Assembly (NCBI RefSeq): GCF_000011005.1
Contig: NC_013665.1
Span: 1,054,001-1,118,000 of the forward strand
Direction: 5' to 3'
DNA length: 64,000 nt
From: Methanocella paludicola SANAE
GTDB lineage: Archaea > Halobacteriota > Methanocellia > Methanocellales > Methanocellaceae
Of this stretch, positions 8,742 through 17,566 are shown piece after piece (the stretch's first letter is position 1; each line of letters starts with the position of its first letter). Position numbers and translations under genes: made by a program. The notes under the pieces were generated by a model, which was given only the letters and a program-made list of their open reading frames with translations, searched no databases and had not been told where the DNA came from.

Positions 8742-9191
8742 ATGCCCGAAGATAAAATTACTAAGATGGTGGTCATTTCGGATACCGAGCTGCCCTCGGA
8801 TATGGCGATCAACGCTTACAAGGTCTCGAGCGATGTCACCATCAAGGAGACCTGCTACGGGCTGATGGTGACCGGAACGCGGGGCGAGGTCGATAAGGTC
8901 GTTAACGAGGTCAGGAAGCTGAACCCCACGAAGATCTTCGTCAAGGAGCGAGGGTTCCCTCCGGGCGATGAGCGGCGTTGCCGCGCGAACCGAGGCGGAG
9001 GCCCTAGGCCGGGGTTCCACCAGCTCAAGAACGAGATCGACATGCTTCCCGACATCGGAAAGGGCCTGATCCTTGTCGACAGGGGAAGCAAACCCCTGGA
9101 CCTGCCCGAGGCAAAGAACATTCCCGTTGACAAATTCAAGCAAATTATCGCTGAGGAAGCCGAAAAATTAGGAGGAAAGTCACAGTCATGA
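8742..9191 (+). CDS. mmp6: Methanogenesis marker protein 6 (Mmp6)
   Basis: The 149-residue protein begins [20 protein letters not shown] after a GAGGTG ribosome-binding site, overlapping the end of mmp3 closely. Its size, central Arg/Gly-rich [13 protein letters not shown] segment and place between mmp3 and mmp5 fit marker protein 6. The family is nearly universal in methanogens, and its biochemical role is unknown. Its last codons overlap the mmp5 start (ATGA), so translation is probably coupled. Confidence 0.88.
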   Translation: MPEDKITKMVVISDTELPSDMAINAYKVSSDVTIKETCYGLMVTGTRGEVDKVVNEVRKLNPTKIFVKERGFPPGDERRCRANRGGGPRPGFHQLKNEIDMLPDIGKGLILVDRGSKPLDLPEAKNIPVDKFKQIIAEEAEKLGGKSQS

Positions 9192-9643
9192 AAATATTCA
9201 TCTACCCCGCGAACAGCCTGATCCTGTCGGACCTGGTGGAGAGGTTCGGCCACGAGCCGCTGGCCCTGATGAAGGAGATCCGCAAGAAGGTCACCGACCC
9301 TGGCCTGGACTCGCCGCCTATGAACATGACGCCCGACGACGCCAAGAAGGGGCTGAAGTACGCGGCCATCGAGATACCGTCCGGAGTGCGGGGCCGGATG
9401 TCGCTCATGGACCCGCTGATAGAGGAGGCGCAGGCGGCCATCATCGTCGAGGATGCCGACTACATGTTCGGGTGCATGGGCTGCGCCCGTACCAACGAGC
9501 TCATCAAGTATACGATAAGGAGCAAGGGCGTTCCGGTGCTCGAGCTTAAATACCCGAAGAACGAGAACGAGGCCAAGAATTTCGTGCTATTAGTGAAGGA
9601 GTTCCTGGATAAGCTTGTCATTAAGGTGGAGGCGCCGCAATGA
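9188..9643 (+). CDS. mmp5: Methanogenesis marker protein 5 (Mmp5)
   Basis: The 151-residue protein begins [20 protein letters not shown] and has the Cys pair [12 protein letters not shown] in its middle, followed by [10 protein letters not shown]. Length and position between mmp6 and mmp15 identify it as marker protein 5. The cysteine pair could bind a metal or an iron-sulfur cluster, but the function is not established. A strong GGAGGAAAG lies upstream within mmp6. The gene overlaps both neighbours by 4 bases (ATGA), marking a translationally coupled operon. Confidence 0.88.
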   Translation: MKIFIYPANSLILSDLVERFGHEPLALMKEIRKKVTDPGLDSPPMNMTPDDAKKGLKYAAIEIPSGVRGRMSLMDPLIEEAQAAIIVEDADYMFGCMGCARTNELIKYTIRSKGVPVLELKYPKNENEAKNFVLLVKEFLDKLVIKVEAPQ

Positions 9644-10881
9644 GGAAGATCCGTATCGCCCACCTTACCTGCGGCTCGGAATATAGTGGCGTGGAGCATG
9701 AGATCGAGGAGGCCGCCGAGCAGGTTAACGCACAGATCGTCTACCCCGAGGTGGACATCACTAACATCAAGGAGTCTGCCGATAAGTTCGGCCTCCAGGT
9801 GGCCAGCCCGGACCTGCGCCTGATGATCGCGAGGGCGCAGAGCATCGTGAAGGGCGATACCAAAGCCGACGCCGTGTTCATCACGTCGTGCTTCCGGTGC
9901 GCCGAAGGCGCCATCACACGTAATGCCGTCCGTAACTACATTCAGTCGAAGGCCCACTTACCAGTAATTAGCTATTCGTTCACAGAGCGTACCACTCACG
10001 AGACGCTACTGACCAGGATGGAAGCGCTGTCGACCACAGCGCTGCGGCGCAGCTTACTGGCCCGGGAAGAGCAGGTCGGCCTCACGGCCGGCATCGACTC
10101 CGGGTCGAGCACCACGAAGGCCGTCATCATGCGTGATAACAATATCATCGGCACGGGCTGGGTCAAGACCACGGACGTGCTCAAGAGCGCCGATGACGCT
10201 TACACGAAGGCTCTGGAAATGGCGGGCGTTAAGCGGGAAGAGATCGGCGGCCTGGGCACTACCGGCTATGGCAGGTTCCTCATCGGCAAGCACAATAGCG
10301 CGGACCTCATCCAGGAAGAATTAACGGTCAACTCGAAGGGCGCCGTATACCTGGCGAAGAAGCAGAAGGGCCCGGCCACCGTCATCGACATCGGTGGCAT
10401 GGACAACAAGGCCATCGCCGTCATGGACGGCATTCCCGGCAGCTTCACCATGGGCGGCATCTGTGCCGGAGCATCGGGCAGGTTCCTCGAGCAGTCGGCT
10501 AACCGTCTCGGCGTGGATATATCGGACCTCGGCGAGCTGGCCATTAAGGGCAATCACTACAATGTCAACATGAACAGCTACTGTATCGTTTTCGGCACGC
10601 AGAGCCTGGTCAACTCGCTCTCGATGGGCAAATTAAGGGAAGACGTCGCCGCTGCGGCCTGTTACAGCGTCGCCGAGCAGGTCTTCGAGCAGCAGCTCCA
10701 GGAGATCGAGGTAAAGAAGCCCGTCATCATGGTGGGCGGCTCTTCGCTGAACATCGGGCTGGTAAAAGCGATGAGCGACCTGCTGAAGGTGGACGTCGTC
10801 GTTCCCCCGTACTCGCAGTACATCGGCGCCGTAGGCGCCGCGCTGCTGGTGTCGGGGCTGCGGGAGGAAATTAAGAAATGA
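9640..10881 (+). CDS. mmp15: Methanogenesis marker protein 15, BadF/HgdC-type activase
   Basis: The 413-residue protein has a 140-residue N-terminal part containing CFRCAEG. An ASKHA ATPase of the BadF/BadG/BcrA/HgdC family follows, beginning [16 protein letters not shown] near residue 149. The two cysteines that hold the intersubunit [4Fe-4S] cluster in 2-hydroxyacyl-CoA dehydratase activators appear conserved, as [11 protein letters not shown] (about 274) and YCIVFGTQ (about 315). It is thus probably an ATP-driven electron injector. Its location in the MCR-activation cluster makes low-potential electron delivery an attractive but unproven role. It overlaps mmp5 and mmp17 by 4 bases each. 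Confidence 0.9.
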   Translation: MRKIRIAHLTCGSEYSGVEHEIEEAAEQVNAQIVYPEVDITNIKESADKFGLQVASPDLRLMIARAQSIVKGDTKADAVFITSCFRCAEGAITRNAVRNYIQSKAHLPVISYSFTERTTHETLLTRMEALSTTALRRSLLAREEQVGLTAGIDSGSSTTKAVIMRDNNIIGTGWVKTTDVLKSADDAYTKALEMAGVKREEIGGLGTTGYGRFLIGKHNSADLIQEELTVNSKGAVYLAKKQKGPATVIDIGGMDNKAIAVMDGIPGSFTMGGICAGASGRFLEQSANRLGVDISDLGELAIKGNHYNVNMNSYCIVFGTQSLVNSLSMGKLREDVAAAACYSVAEQVFEQQLQEIEVKKPVIMVGGSSLNIGLVKAMSDLLKVDVVVPPYSQYIGAVGAALLVSGLREEIKK

Positions 10882-11477
10882 ACGACCTGGTTATGGAGCC
10901 TCTCGAGGTCTTCACGGTCGATTCCGAGGACCTGGAGGGCGCCGAGAAGTACAAGGAGGTCATCTCCGACATTCTTATGGACTTGAACCTCGTGCGGGCT
11001 ATCGGCCGGCTTAAGGTTTACGTCGACCCGAAGGCGCCAGTGTTTATCATCGTGGGCCTGTTCCGTCCCGGGCTGGCCAGGCTTACCCTGGGCGACGTGG
11101 CTGACATATCCAGCGTCAACGAGGGCCTGCTCGTCTCCGTTAGGGAAGAGCAGTACTCCTCCAAAGCCATCGGCAGGCTATGGTCGAAATACGGCAGGGA
11201 GAACATCATCCAGACCGACCGGGCGGCGGTCATCGTCCCCGTGAAGGGCGACTTCGCGAAGCAGATGGACGACGTATCCGCGATCACCGTGTACGACCCG
11301 CAGGAAGAGCTAAAGAAGAACGTCATTGACGCGCTGCTCCGCATCACGCCCGAGGGCTTCCGCGTCAGGAAACATTTCATCGACCAGCACATGCTCGCCT
11401 TCATCGCGTCCGAGGACCCCATCAAGCCCGAGTGGCTTGAGATCTGCAGGAAATTAAGGAGTAGCATAGGAGCCTGA
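10878..11477 (+). CDS. mmp17: Methanogenesis marker protein 17 (Mmp17)
   Basis: The 199-residue protein begins [21 protein letters not shown] and overlaps mmp15 by 4 bases. Its size and position fit marker protein 17, a subunit of the MCR activation complex that contains nitrogenase-like complex iron-sulfur clusters in M. maripaludis. I see few cysteines (EICRKLRSS near the C-terminus), so it is unlikely to hold a cluster alone. The next gene, mmp7, starts 2 bases after its stop. Confidence 0.88.
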   Translation: MNDLVMEPLEVFTVDSEDLEGAEKYKEVISDILMDLNLVRAIGRLKVYVDPKAPVFIIVGLFRPGLARLTLGDVADISSVNEGLLVSVREEQYSSKAIGRLWSKYGRENIIQTDRAAVIVPVKGDFAKQMDDVSAITVYDPQEELKKNVIDALLRITPEGFRVRKHFIDQHMLAFIASEDPIKPEWLEICRKLRSSIGA

Positions 11478-11479
11478 AA

Positions 11480-12400
11480 ATGGAGCCATTTATCTGGACC
11501 GGCGGCTTGTACAAGCACGAGGAGTTCGAAGAGCTAGTCGAAGACATGGGCGGCTATATCCTTCAGAAGAACATCCTTCAGTCGGACGTCATCATGGTCA
11601 TCCTGGTCCCTAACGCCGATATTCCCGTTATCGAGGCCAAGAACCGCGAGCTGCTCGGCAAGCTCGTTAAGGCGCCTCTCGCGGGAGCGGAAGTGGCCGT
11701 CATTACGCCGACACTGGCCTACCAGCACCTGCCACACCTTGCATGCGATGTCGCAGAGTACCTCCGGCGCGCTGGCTCCAAGACCAACATGATCGGGCTG
11801 GCACGGGGAGTCGGCAAGCGCGTGGCGCAGCTCACCGCCAAGGAGATCGACCTCATCAACGAGCACGACGCCGCATTATTCTTATACGGCAACTTCAAGC
11901 ACTGCATCATCGAGAAGACCAAATTGTTCAGGGACATCGAGGTGCCCATCGTGGTCACCGGCGGCCCTGAGCTAAAGACGAGCGAAGTGCCGGGCTGCGA
12001 GGCCTACATCAGCGGCCTTGGCCGCATGATGCACCGCCTCAGGCAGAAGGAGGAGACGGAGAGCATGGACCGTATCGTGAACGCCATCGGCAAGGTGCTG
12101 GACGAGCGCCGCTCCGAGCTCGATAAGGACCAGCTTAGCGTCAGCCCGCCCCGCCTTAAGGCGGAGATCGAGAAGCAGGTCCCGGATATTCAGGACGTCA
12201 TATCCCCGACGCCCGTCACGCTGAACCTGAACGGTGCCCGCATCAAGCTGTCCTACAACGATTACCGGGACGTTATCGCCAATATCCGGTTCGATGAGGG
12301 CGTGTACCTGCGTGAGGTATGTGAAATTAAGCCTTCCCGGATGAAGGACTTCATACTTCTGCGTATTAAGCCAAAGTCCGAGACAGGCTTCGTCATTTAA
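11480..12400 (+). CDS. mmp7: Methanogenesis marker protein 7 (Mmp7)
   Basis: The 306-residue protein begins MEPFIWTGGLYKHEEFEELV and matches Mmp7 in length and position as the last gene of the cluster. Mmp7 is a core subunit of the MCR activation complex, contributing to the electron path toward F430. Cysteines visible include LACDVAEYLRR, KHCIIEKT, PGCEAYISG and REVCEIKPS. The message probably ends in the T-rich sequence just after the stop, which also serves the convergent gene at 12406. Confidence 0.9.
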   Translation: MEPFIWTGGLYKHEEFEELVEDMGGYILQKNILQSDVIMVILVPNADIPVIEAKNRELLGKLVKAPLAGAEVAVITPTLAYQHLPHLACDVAEYLRRAGSKTNMIGLARGVGKRVAQLTAKEIDLINEHDAALFLYGNFKHCIIEKTKLFRDIEVPIVVTGGPELKTSEVPGCEAYISGLGRMMHRLRQKEETESMDRIVNAIGKVLDERRSELDKDQLSVSPPRLKAEIEKQVPDIQDVISPTPVTLNLNGARIKLSYNDYRDVIANIRFDEGVYLREVCEIKPSRMKDFILLRIKPKSETGFVI

Positions 12401-12405
12401 AATTT

Positions 12406-13032
12406 TTACGCCTTTTTCCCTCTAGTGTATATTCCCACGATAGCGAGGCTGCCGATAATTATGAATGGCAACAGCGTCGAAAAGCACCCGAACCCTCTGG
12501 TCGCTGTCGCAGATGAGGCAGGCGTCACGGTCGGAGCGATCGTCCCCACGAGCTGCAGGTCGTAGGTCGCATTACCGAGCAACAAGTCCGGGTTCGTTCC
12601 CTGGAACACATGGACCTTAGCGAGCACAGCGTCCTTAGGTATGGGTATCTCATTCCACCTTATGTCAGACTTCGAGTGCGGCTGCACCTCGACGCCCGAG
12701 TACTCGTCCATGTTCGGGTTAAACTTATAGACGCGTCCCTGAGTGTCTATAAGCTCATACTGGATATTCCCGACCTGCATCTGGTCGCCGGTATTCTCGT
12801 ACTGGTAGACGAGGTGTGCCCATTTCGTATCCTGGGGAGCCTTCGACGGGTAGATGTTGCCCATGTACTTATCGGTGACGTTGACCTGGATCAGGTGTAT
12901 GACAATATTTGAATGATAACGCTGGAAGTCCTTATCAAGCAGGTATGTCTCGTCGGCGAGGGCCGGGGTCGCTACCGTTAGCATCGCCACAAGCAGCGCT
13001 AGTAAGAGTATGCACCATAAGCGTCCGGACAT
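12406..13032 (-). CDS. Exported, membrane-anchored protein of unknown function
   Basis: The 208-residue protein has a clear signal peptide (about 1-27, ending TPALADE). An extracellular domain of about 140 residues follows, with DMQMQ/EVQPHSKSDIRW-type beta-rich sequence reminiscent of DUF4352-like surface domains. Next come a Thr/Ser/Pro/Ala linker and a C-terminal hydrophobic anchor ending in GKKA. It is therefore tethered to the outside of the membrane. It is convergent with mmp7 and 5 bases from it, but nothing links it to methanogenesis. No enzymatic motif is seen. Confidence 0.75.
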   Translation of the reverse strand: MSGRLWCILLLALLVAMLTVATPALADETYLLDKDFQRYHSNIVIHLIQVNVTDKYMGNIYPSKAPQDTKWAHLVYQYENTGDQMQVGNIQYELIDTQGRVYKFNPNMDEYSGVEVQPHSKSDIRWNEIPIPKDAVLAKVHVFQGTNPDLLLGNATYDLQLVGTIAPTVTPASSATATRGFGCFSTLLPFIIIGSLAIVGIYTRGKKA

Positions 13033-13090
13033 GATTGAATAATTATGGTCTGAAAATTTATACTTTTTTCTATTATAACGTTTATATGGA

Positions 13091-13507
13091 TTATTTCATT
13101 GAGATGTAAGCGAAAGCTGCGGAGATGATGATGGTAATGATGCCGATGGCGATAAGTATCCAGCCGCCCGACGTGTCATCGTCCATCCGGGCCACCTCAC
13201 GGTCCTTATCCTGGAGCGCAAAGCGCCTCGACCACAGCTCATGCGGGAGCATCATGGTGCGCCCGATCGACGGGGAGCGGGCCTTAACGAAGAACTCGAG
13301 GAACGCGCCGAACGTCAGGACGATCATGCCCATGAAGAAAAGGATGTCACCCGTGGTGCGGAAGAATGACGAAGCCTGAAATATGCCAGTGCCGCCGGCC
13401 AGGCCAGTATAGACGCCGACGATAAACGCTAAGATCAGGCCCACGCCCAGTATCGCCGCAATATAAAATGCGATCAAAAAAAGCCAGGGACCATATTTTT
13501 GCTTCAT
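13091..13507 (-). CDS. Small integral membrane protein of unknown function
   Basis: The 138-residue protein has hydrophobic segments at about 9-35 and 50-72. A charged cytoplasmic-like stretch (RSPSIGRTMMLPHELW to KDREVARMDDDT) and a last hydrophobic helix at about 112-135 follow. No motif identifies a function. It lies in the same direction as the genes at 12406 and 13548, with short gaps, and may be part of an envelope gene group. Confidence 0.65.
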   Translation of the reverse strand: MKQKYGPWLFLIAFYIAAILGVGLILAFIVGVYTGLAGGTGIFQASSFFRTTGDILFFMGMIVLTFGAFLEFFVKARSPSIGRTMMLPHELWSRRFALQDKDREVARMDDDTSGGWILIAIGIITIIISAAFAYISMK

Positions 13508-13547
13508 ATATGAAAAAGTAACCTATGATATGGTAAAAGCTTTCCGA

Positions 13548-14960
13548 TTATATGATGTTGAGCACGAACGCCGCCGCGAGAAGGGCGAGGATCGCTCCGT
13601 TCAGGGCGTGGAGGAGAACCGCGTGTTGGGCCCTGAGCTTTTCCATCCGTTCCGTACCGAAGCCCAGTGCCAGCAGCAGCCCCAGCGCCAGTACGGGCAG
13701 GATAACCCCGATGTCAAAGACCAGCAGGTAGACCACGCCCTCCAGTATCTCTTTAGACAGAATGATCTTGCTCAGGATGGCGAGGTAAATGCCGCCGGCA
13801 CAGGGCATTTTGATCATGCCGAACAGGCCTCCCAGAAGGAAGCTTCCTGCAAGGCGATATTTCGTATACAGGGGCTTGACCGACGCTATCAGGCCCCTGG
13901 TGGCAGAACCCACCGCTTTTCCTGTATACCTCTGATAAGCATTATAGAACGCATAGGTAGCAAGCGCAAGAAGAATGCCAATAACGGCATATTCCAGGTA
14001 ACCGGCGATCGACGGGATGATGCTGACGGCCTCGAACAGGCCGGCACCGATGACCAAGTATACGGCCAGGATGCCCAGGCAAAATACGGCCACGTTCAGT
14101 ATTATGTCGAGCTTATTTCCGGTCGCCGAGGCCACTTCGGCCGCTATGAAGATCAGGATGGCTATGATACAGGGATTGAAGCCCGCCACCAGCCCCGCGA
14201 TTAAAAGCGTGAGGAGGTCAAAGCTGTATGATCCCGGGACCATGTCTTCGGGCAGGAGCACGACGTGGGCCCCGCCGGAGTCCATATACGATATCTTCGG
14301 GCTCTGTGTCCGGTCAAGGCCGCTTACCGTGGCGTTATACGCGAGGCTGACGCTGCCGCCGGCCGGTATCGTCCCTTCCCACTTCGCGTTCCCGGAGGTG
14401 ACGTTAATGCCGTTGTCCTCCCCGTCGGAAAAGCTCAAGAATACCGACTCGTTACCCTCATTTCTTATCATATTCGCCACGTTGATCAGGGTCGCGTTGG
14501 ACGGGTCTCTCACCATCGTACGGTCGATGATAACAGGCACCGTATAGTCAGAAGCGTCACGGATCTTCTGCAATATCAGGTTATAGGCGACGCCCGAGTC
14601 CCCGCCGAACTCGTCCGGCCCTACGACCGTATTTCCATTGATGATCATCGACGGCACGCCCTTCAGGTGATATCGCTCAAAGTATTCCAGCCCCTCCCGG
14701 GAATTATCGATGTATTCCACGTAATTGACCTTGATCGAAGAGCTGTTGTTGAGGTACGAGAGCGCCTGCGCTGTCACCGGCCTGGCCCGCTCGCAGGCGA
14801 CGCACCCGTGGCTGTATATCAATACGACATCTACCGTATCCGGGCCGGTAACACCCTGTGCGACACTCTGTGAACTCACCGGAAAAACGCTACAGAACGT
14901 CAGAGCGCTTAACAATAAAATAACTGGCAAAGCATTACTCAACGTTCCCCGCCGAAACAT
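13548..14960 (-). CDS. Thioredoxin-like domain fused to a CcdA/DsbD-type membrane domain
   Basis: The 470-residue protein starts with a signal segment. A thioredoxin-like domain follows with the active-site motif GCVACERARPVT near residue 54. After a beta-rich linker, a C-terminal block of about six membrane helices of the CcdA/DsbD type begins near GLVAGFNPCIIAILIF, with a second conserved cysteine at MIKMPCAGGIYLA. Such proteins move reducing power across the membrane through paired cysteines. Here the periplasmic thioredoxin is at the N-terminus of the transporter, so donor and carrier are in one chain. Likely roles are extracellular disulfide reduction or metal and haem protein assembly. 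Confidence 0.85.
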   Translation of the reverse strand: MFRRGTLSNALPVILLLSALTFCSVFPVSSQSVAQGVTGPDTVDVVLIYSHGCVACERARPVTAQALSYLNNSSSIKVNYVEYIDNSREGLEYFERYHLKGVPSMIINGNTVVGPDEFGGDSGVAYNLILQKIRDASDYTVPVIIDRTMVRDPSNATLINVANMIRNEGNESVFLSFSDGEDNGINVTSGNAKWEGTIPAGGSVSLAYNATVSGLDRTQSPKISYMDSGGAHVVLLPEDMVPGSYSFDLLTLLIAGLVAGFNPCIIAILIFIAAEVASATGNKLDIILNVAVFCLGILAVYLVIGAGLFEAVSIIPSIAGYLEYAVIGILLALATYAFYNAYQRYTGKAVGSATRGLIASVKPLYTKYRLAGSFLLGGLFGMIKMPCAGGIYLAILSKIILSKEILEGVVYLLVFDIGVILPVLALGLLLALGFGTERMEKLRAQHAVLLHALNGAILALLAAAFVLNII

Positions 14961-15058
14961 AGTTTTTACCCCGACAAAACAATAGACTAGAGCATTCTGA
15001 TAATCTATAAATACTGTGGGTACGCATACTACTTCAATCCTTAGCCCGGACGTGATCC

Positions 15059-15541
15059 ATGATGAAGTTCGAGAACACGATCAAGAGCTTGTTCGGCAAG
15101 GAGCCGGACGAGGCCGTCAAGGAGCTCCTGAAAAACATCGAGGAAGACTATGGCGAAGTGCCTTTCATCCTCCAGTCAATGAGCGACAAGCCTAACGTCC
15201 TGCTGCCCAAGATCATCTACGACGATGCCGTCCTCCGGAGCCCCGACCATCTGGACGAGAAGACCGTCGAGCTCATCACGATCGGCGTCGCCACCGCTCT
15301 GAAGTGCGACCACTGCCTGAACATGCACCTGCGTGTTGCGGACCGTAAGGGCATATCCGATGAGGAGGTTTTCGAGGCTATTTTGATCGGCAGCGCTCTC
15401 TCGAGCACGGCCGTCATGGCCCAGGCCATGCGTGTCTACGAGAAGCATAAAAAAGAGTTTAAGTCCAAAGACGATGCTGAGGTCGAGTGCGAGGGCTGTA
15501 TCGCCTACGAGAACCACAACGGCAAGCACAACTCCGACTAA
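15059..15541 (+). CDS. Carboxymuconolactone decarboxylase/AhpD-family protein
   Basis: The 160-residue protein has the AhpD-type motif KCDHCLNMHLRVADRKG near residue 83 (CxxC with a nearby His), followed by a helical segment LIGSALSSTAVMAQAMR. This family includes peroxidase-linked disulfide reductases and decarboxylases. The intact CxxC with His favours a redox role. A short C-terminal extension has another pair, ECEGCIAYENHNGKH, that could bind metal. Two ATG codons lie in tandem at the start; the first is used here. It is convergent with the CbiX-like gene and overlaps its end by 4 bases. Confidence 0.85.
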   Translation: MMKFENTIKSLFGKEPDEAVKELLKNIEEDYGEVPFILQSMSDKPNVLLPKIIYDDAVLRSPDHLDEKTVELITIGVATALKCDHCLNMHLRVADRKGISDEEVFEAILIGSALSSTAVMAQAMRVYEKHKKEFKSKDDAEVECEGCIAYENHNGKHNSD

Positions 15542-16566
15542 TTATTTGATATGGATAAGCCACCCTTTTCCAGCGCCTCGTACACCTTATCGGCTATTAT
15601 GGCGGCGAAGTCCGCCGATACGAGGGCCATGTTCGGGTATGCATAAGTCATCTTGATCCCGGGGTGTGACTCCTGGAGCTTAAATACTGCATCCGGTATG
15701 TCCACGAGCGTGTGGGAGCTGCGGTCGCAGAATCCCGTTCCGCCGATAAAGAGTATCTTCTTCGCCCCATCCTGCAGTGCCTTATCCACGGCCTCTTCCA
15801 GCGTGGGCGAGGCGAACTCCAGGTTACCGGCCCGGAAGTTATCGTAGCCGCCCTTTTCCCTGATGAGCTTTTCCAGCTTCATGGTATCGAATGACAGCGG
15901 GTCGTTCTCTTCAGTCCTGGGCCACCTCCGGACCATCTCCGACCACTCTTCGATGTGCTTCTCCGCTTTGCCCATCCCGAATTCGCCTGAGCTAAGATAT
16001 TCAATGGGTATGTCGCCGTGGGCGATCATGACTACGCCGAAGTCGTCCCTCATAGTGGCGGCCGCATGCGGCACGGAAGGATGAGCCTGCCTGCCGAGGG
16101 CCGAATCGATGCGTTTAACGAACAGCTCTGCCATTTTATCGAACGGTATGCCCGGGCGGGCATAAACGAGCTCAAGGCCGGGATGGCTATGGGCCACTTC
16201 TTTAAGTATGGCCGGTACATCCAGCAGGCTATGAGAGCTGCGCATCATGATGCCGGGCGAGTTGACGAGAACGACCTTCCTGACGCCCTGACCTTCCAGC
16301 CTTATGACGGCCTCCTCGATCGTGGGGCTGGAGAACTCCATATAGCCGACCTCGAAATGCTTAAAGCCGCCGGCATCACGGACGGCGTCGGCCAGCGTAT
16401 GCATGTCGCACGAATAAGGGTCGTCGGGCTTCCGCGGAAGGCCCCGCGTCCTATCGCTCAGCTTCTCCAGCATGCCCTCAATGAAGTCGAACATCAGCTT
16501 TTGTTTCTCTTTAAAATCGAAGGGAAAATCTCCGTGCTGGACTAGTATTATGCCCGTATCATCCAC
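15538..16566 (-). CDS. Two-domain CbiX/sirohydrochlorin chelatase-like protein
   Basis: The 342-residue protein is an internal duplication. Residues about 1-170 and 175-342 each begin with a hydrophobic strand and HGD (VQHGDFPFDF and IAHGDIPIEY). Each later has a matching loop, VNSPGIMMRSSHSLLDVP or GGTGFCDRSSHTLVDIP, in the place of the second metal-binding His of CbiX-type chelatases. Archaeal CfbA (nickel insertion for F430) and CbiX are single-domain homologues, so this is a fused relative. The neighbouring nickel genes fit a nickel or cobalt tetrapyrrole role, but the insertions differ enough that another substrate is possible. An inverted repeat lies immediately before its start codon. 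Confidence 0.72.
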   Translation of the reverse strand: MDDTGIILVQHGDFPFDFKEKQKLMFDFIEGMLEKLSDRTRGLPRKPDDPYSCDMHTLADAVRDAGGFKHFEVGYMEFSSPTIEEAVIRLEGQGVRKVVLVNSPGIMMRSSHSLLDVPAILKEVAHSHPGLELVYARPGIPFDKMAELFVKRIDSALGRQAHPSVPHAAATMRDDFGVVMIAHGDIPIEYLSSGEFGMGKAEKHIEEWSEMVRRWPRTEENDPLSFDTMKLEKLIREKGGYDNFRAGNLEFASPTLEEAVDKALQDGAKKILFIGGTGFCDRSSHTLVDIPDAVFKLQESHPGIKMTYAYPNMALVSADFAAIIADKVYEALEKGGLSISNN

Positions 16567-16567
16567 A

Positions 16568-16606
16568 GTAACACCAACATATGACTTAGCAACTAATTGG
16601 TGTTAT
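16568..16606. promoter_or_regulatory. Inverted repeat operator candidate before the CbiX-like gene
   Basis: TAACACCAA at 16569-16577 is perfectly inverted as TTGGTGTTA at 16597-16605 with 19 bases between. The arms extend outward to GTAACAC and GTGTTAT. It lies 2 bases upstream of the start codon of the minus-strand gene at 15538-16566, where bound protein would block transcription or its start. The GTGTTAC half-site resembles those before metal-transport genes in this window. Confidence 0.5.
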
Positions 16607-16659
16607 AATTTATTTAATAAGTAATAAAAGTTGGTAGAAAATGAAAATTTAAAAAAAGA

Positions 16660-16866
16660 TCATTTATGCACATGCTTATGCTTGTGCTTATGCTCATGCT
16701 CATGAGCATGCTCTTCCCCTGCATGCTCGTGCCCATGGGCATGTTGGTGAACGTGCTCATGCTCGTGTTCCCCGGCTTCAGACGGGACATGAGCGTGCTC
16801 ATGCTTTATTAACTCCTCTTCCTCTTTTTTACCGTGCTTATGCTCGTGACCTTTTTCATCATGCAT
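16660..16866 (-). CDS. Small histidine-rich metal-binding protein
   Basis: This 68-residue protein is about one-third histidine, arranged as repeated HEH, HKH and HAH pairs, with Glu and Lys making up most of the rest. It has no signal peptide and no fold-like hydrophobic core. Such peptides bind nickel, zinc or copper. Its position 55 bases after the nikR gene in the same direction suggests nickel buffering or storage. Because of the repetitive DNA, the length is likely to vary between strains. Regulation by the adjacent NikR is an inference. Confidence 0.7.
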   Translation of the reverse strand: MHDEKGHEHKHGKKEEEELIKHEHAHVPSEAGEHEHEHVHQHAHGHEHAGEEHAHEHEHKHKHKHVHK

Positions 16867-16921
16867 TTAGACCACGATTAATTATATAATAATATATTAT
16901 ATAATAAATCTTCGTACTGGC

Positions 16922-17353
16922 CTAGAGCTCGGCGCCCGGAGTGATGGTGGTGAGCTTGACGTGCTTCACGCCCTTCAGGGACATCATCTTTTCAGCAAAG
17001 GCCTTGATATCCTTTGCATCGCCCCGGAGCGTCAGGATCTCGAGGCAGTTGTGCTCATCGATATGGACGTGGACCGAGGACTGCGTGAGCTCGCTGTTAT
17101 CGTGCTGTATATCAATGATATTGTTAACCAGGCCGCGCTGGTCGTGGTCGTAGAGGAGCGAAACGATGCCTATCCGGTCGCCCTGGACTTCGCTCATCCA
17201 CTCGTAGTTCAGAATGTAGTTCCGGATCGCGTCCCGGATGCCTTCGGAGCGGGATGAGTAGCCTCTCTTGGTGATGATCTCGTCGAACCTTCCCAGGAGA
17301 TTTTCCGGTAACGATACGCCGATACGCATTAGTTCCTGTTCCATTTGATTCAC
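16922..17353 (-). CDS. nikR: Nickel-responsive regulator NikR
   Basis: The 143-residue protein has an N-terminal ribbon-helix-helix domain ([18 protein letters not shown], then [13 protein letters not shown]). Its C-terminal ACT-like metal domain has the nickel ligands in place: HDN near residue 84 and HVHIDEHNC near 95-103. These correspond to H76, H87, H89 and C95 of E. coli NikR. It should repress nickel uptake when nickel is plentiful. It is divergent from cooC with a 213-base AT-rich spacer holding both promoters, and the His-rich gene follows it. Confidence 0.93.
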   Translation of the reverse strand: MNQMEQELMRIGVSLPENLLGRFDEIITKRGYSSRSEGIRDAIRNYILNYEWMSEVQGDRIGIVSLLYDHDQRGLVNNIIDIQHDNSELTQSSVHVHIDEHNCLEILTLRGDAKDIKAFAEKMMSLKGVKHVKLTTITPGAEL

Positions 17354-17566
17354 GCTCTATATATAATATTTAACTTTAAGATAATATTACGTATGACATA
17401 AAATACCTTTTGATTTTTATACGACCTCTGCTATGAAGTATATGTATTCAAATTTCTATCTTTTTTAACTTTAATGTATTACAAATTTAATATATATGAA
17501 GATAAAGTATTAAAATTAGTAAAATATTTATGCTAAAGTAACATTTAAAAAATTTGGAGCTTTTAT

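Noticed and set aside
17354-17566. E. coli-type NikR operator (GTATGA...TCATAC) between nikR and cooC
   Set aside because: A single CGTATGAC half-site is present but no proper inverse partner at the expected spacing.
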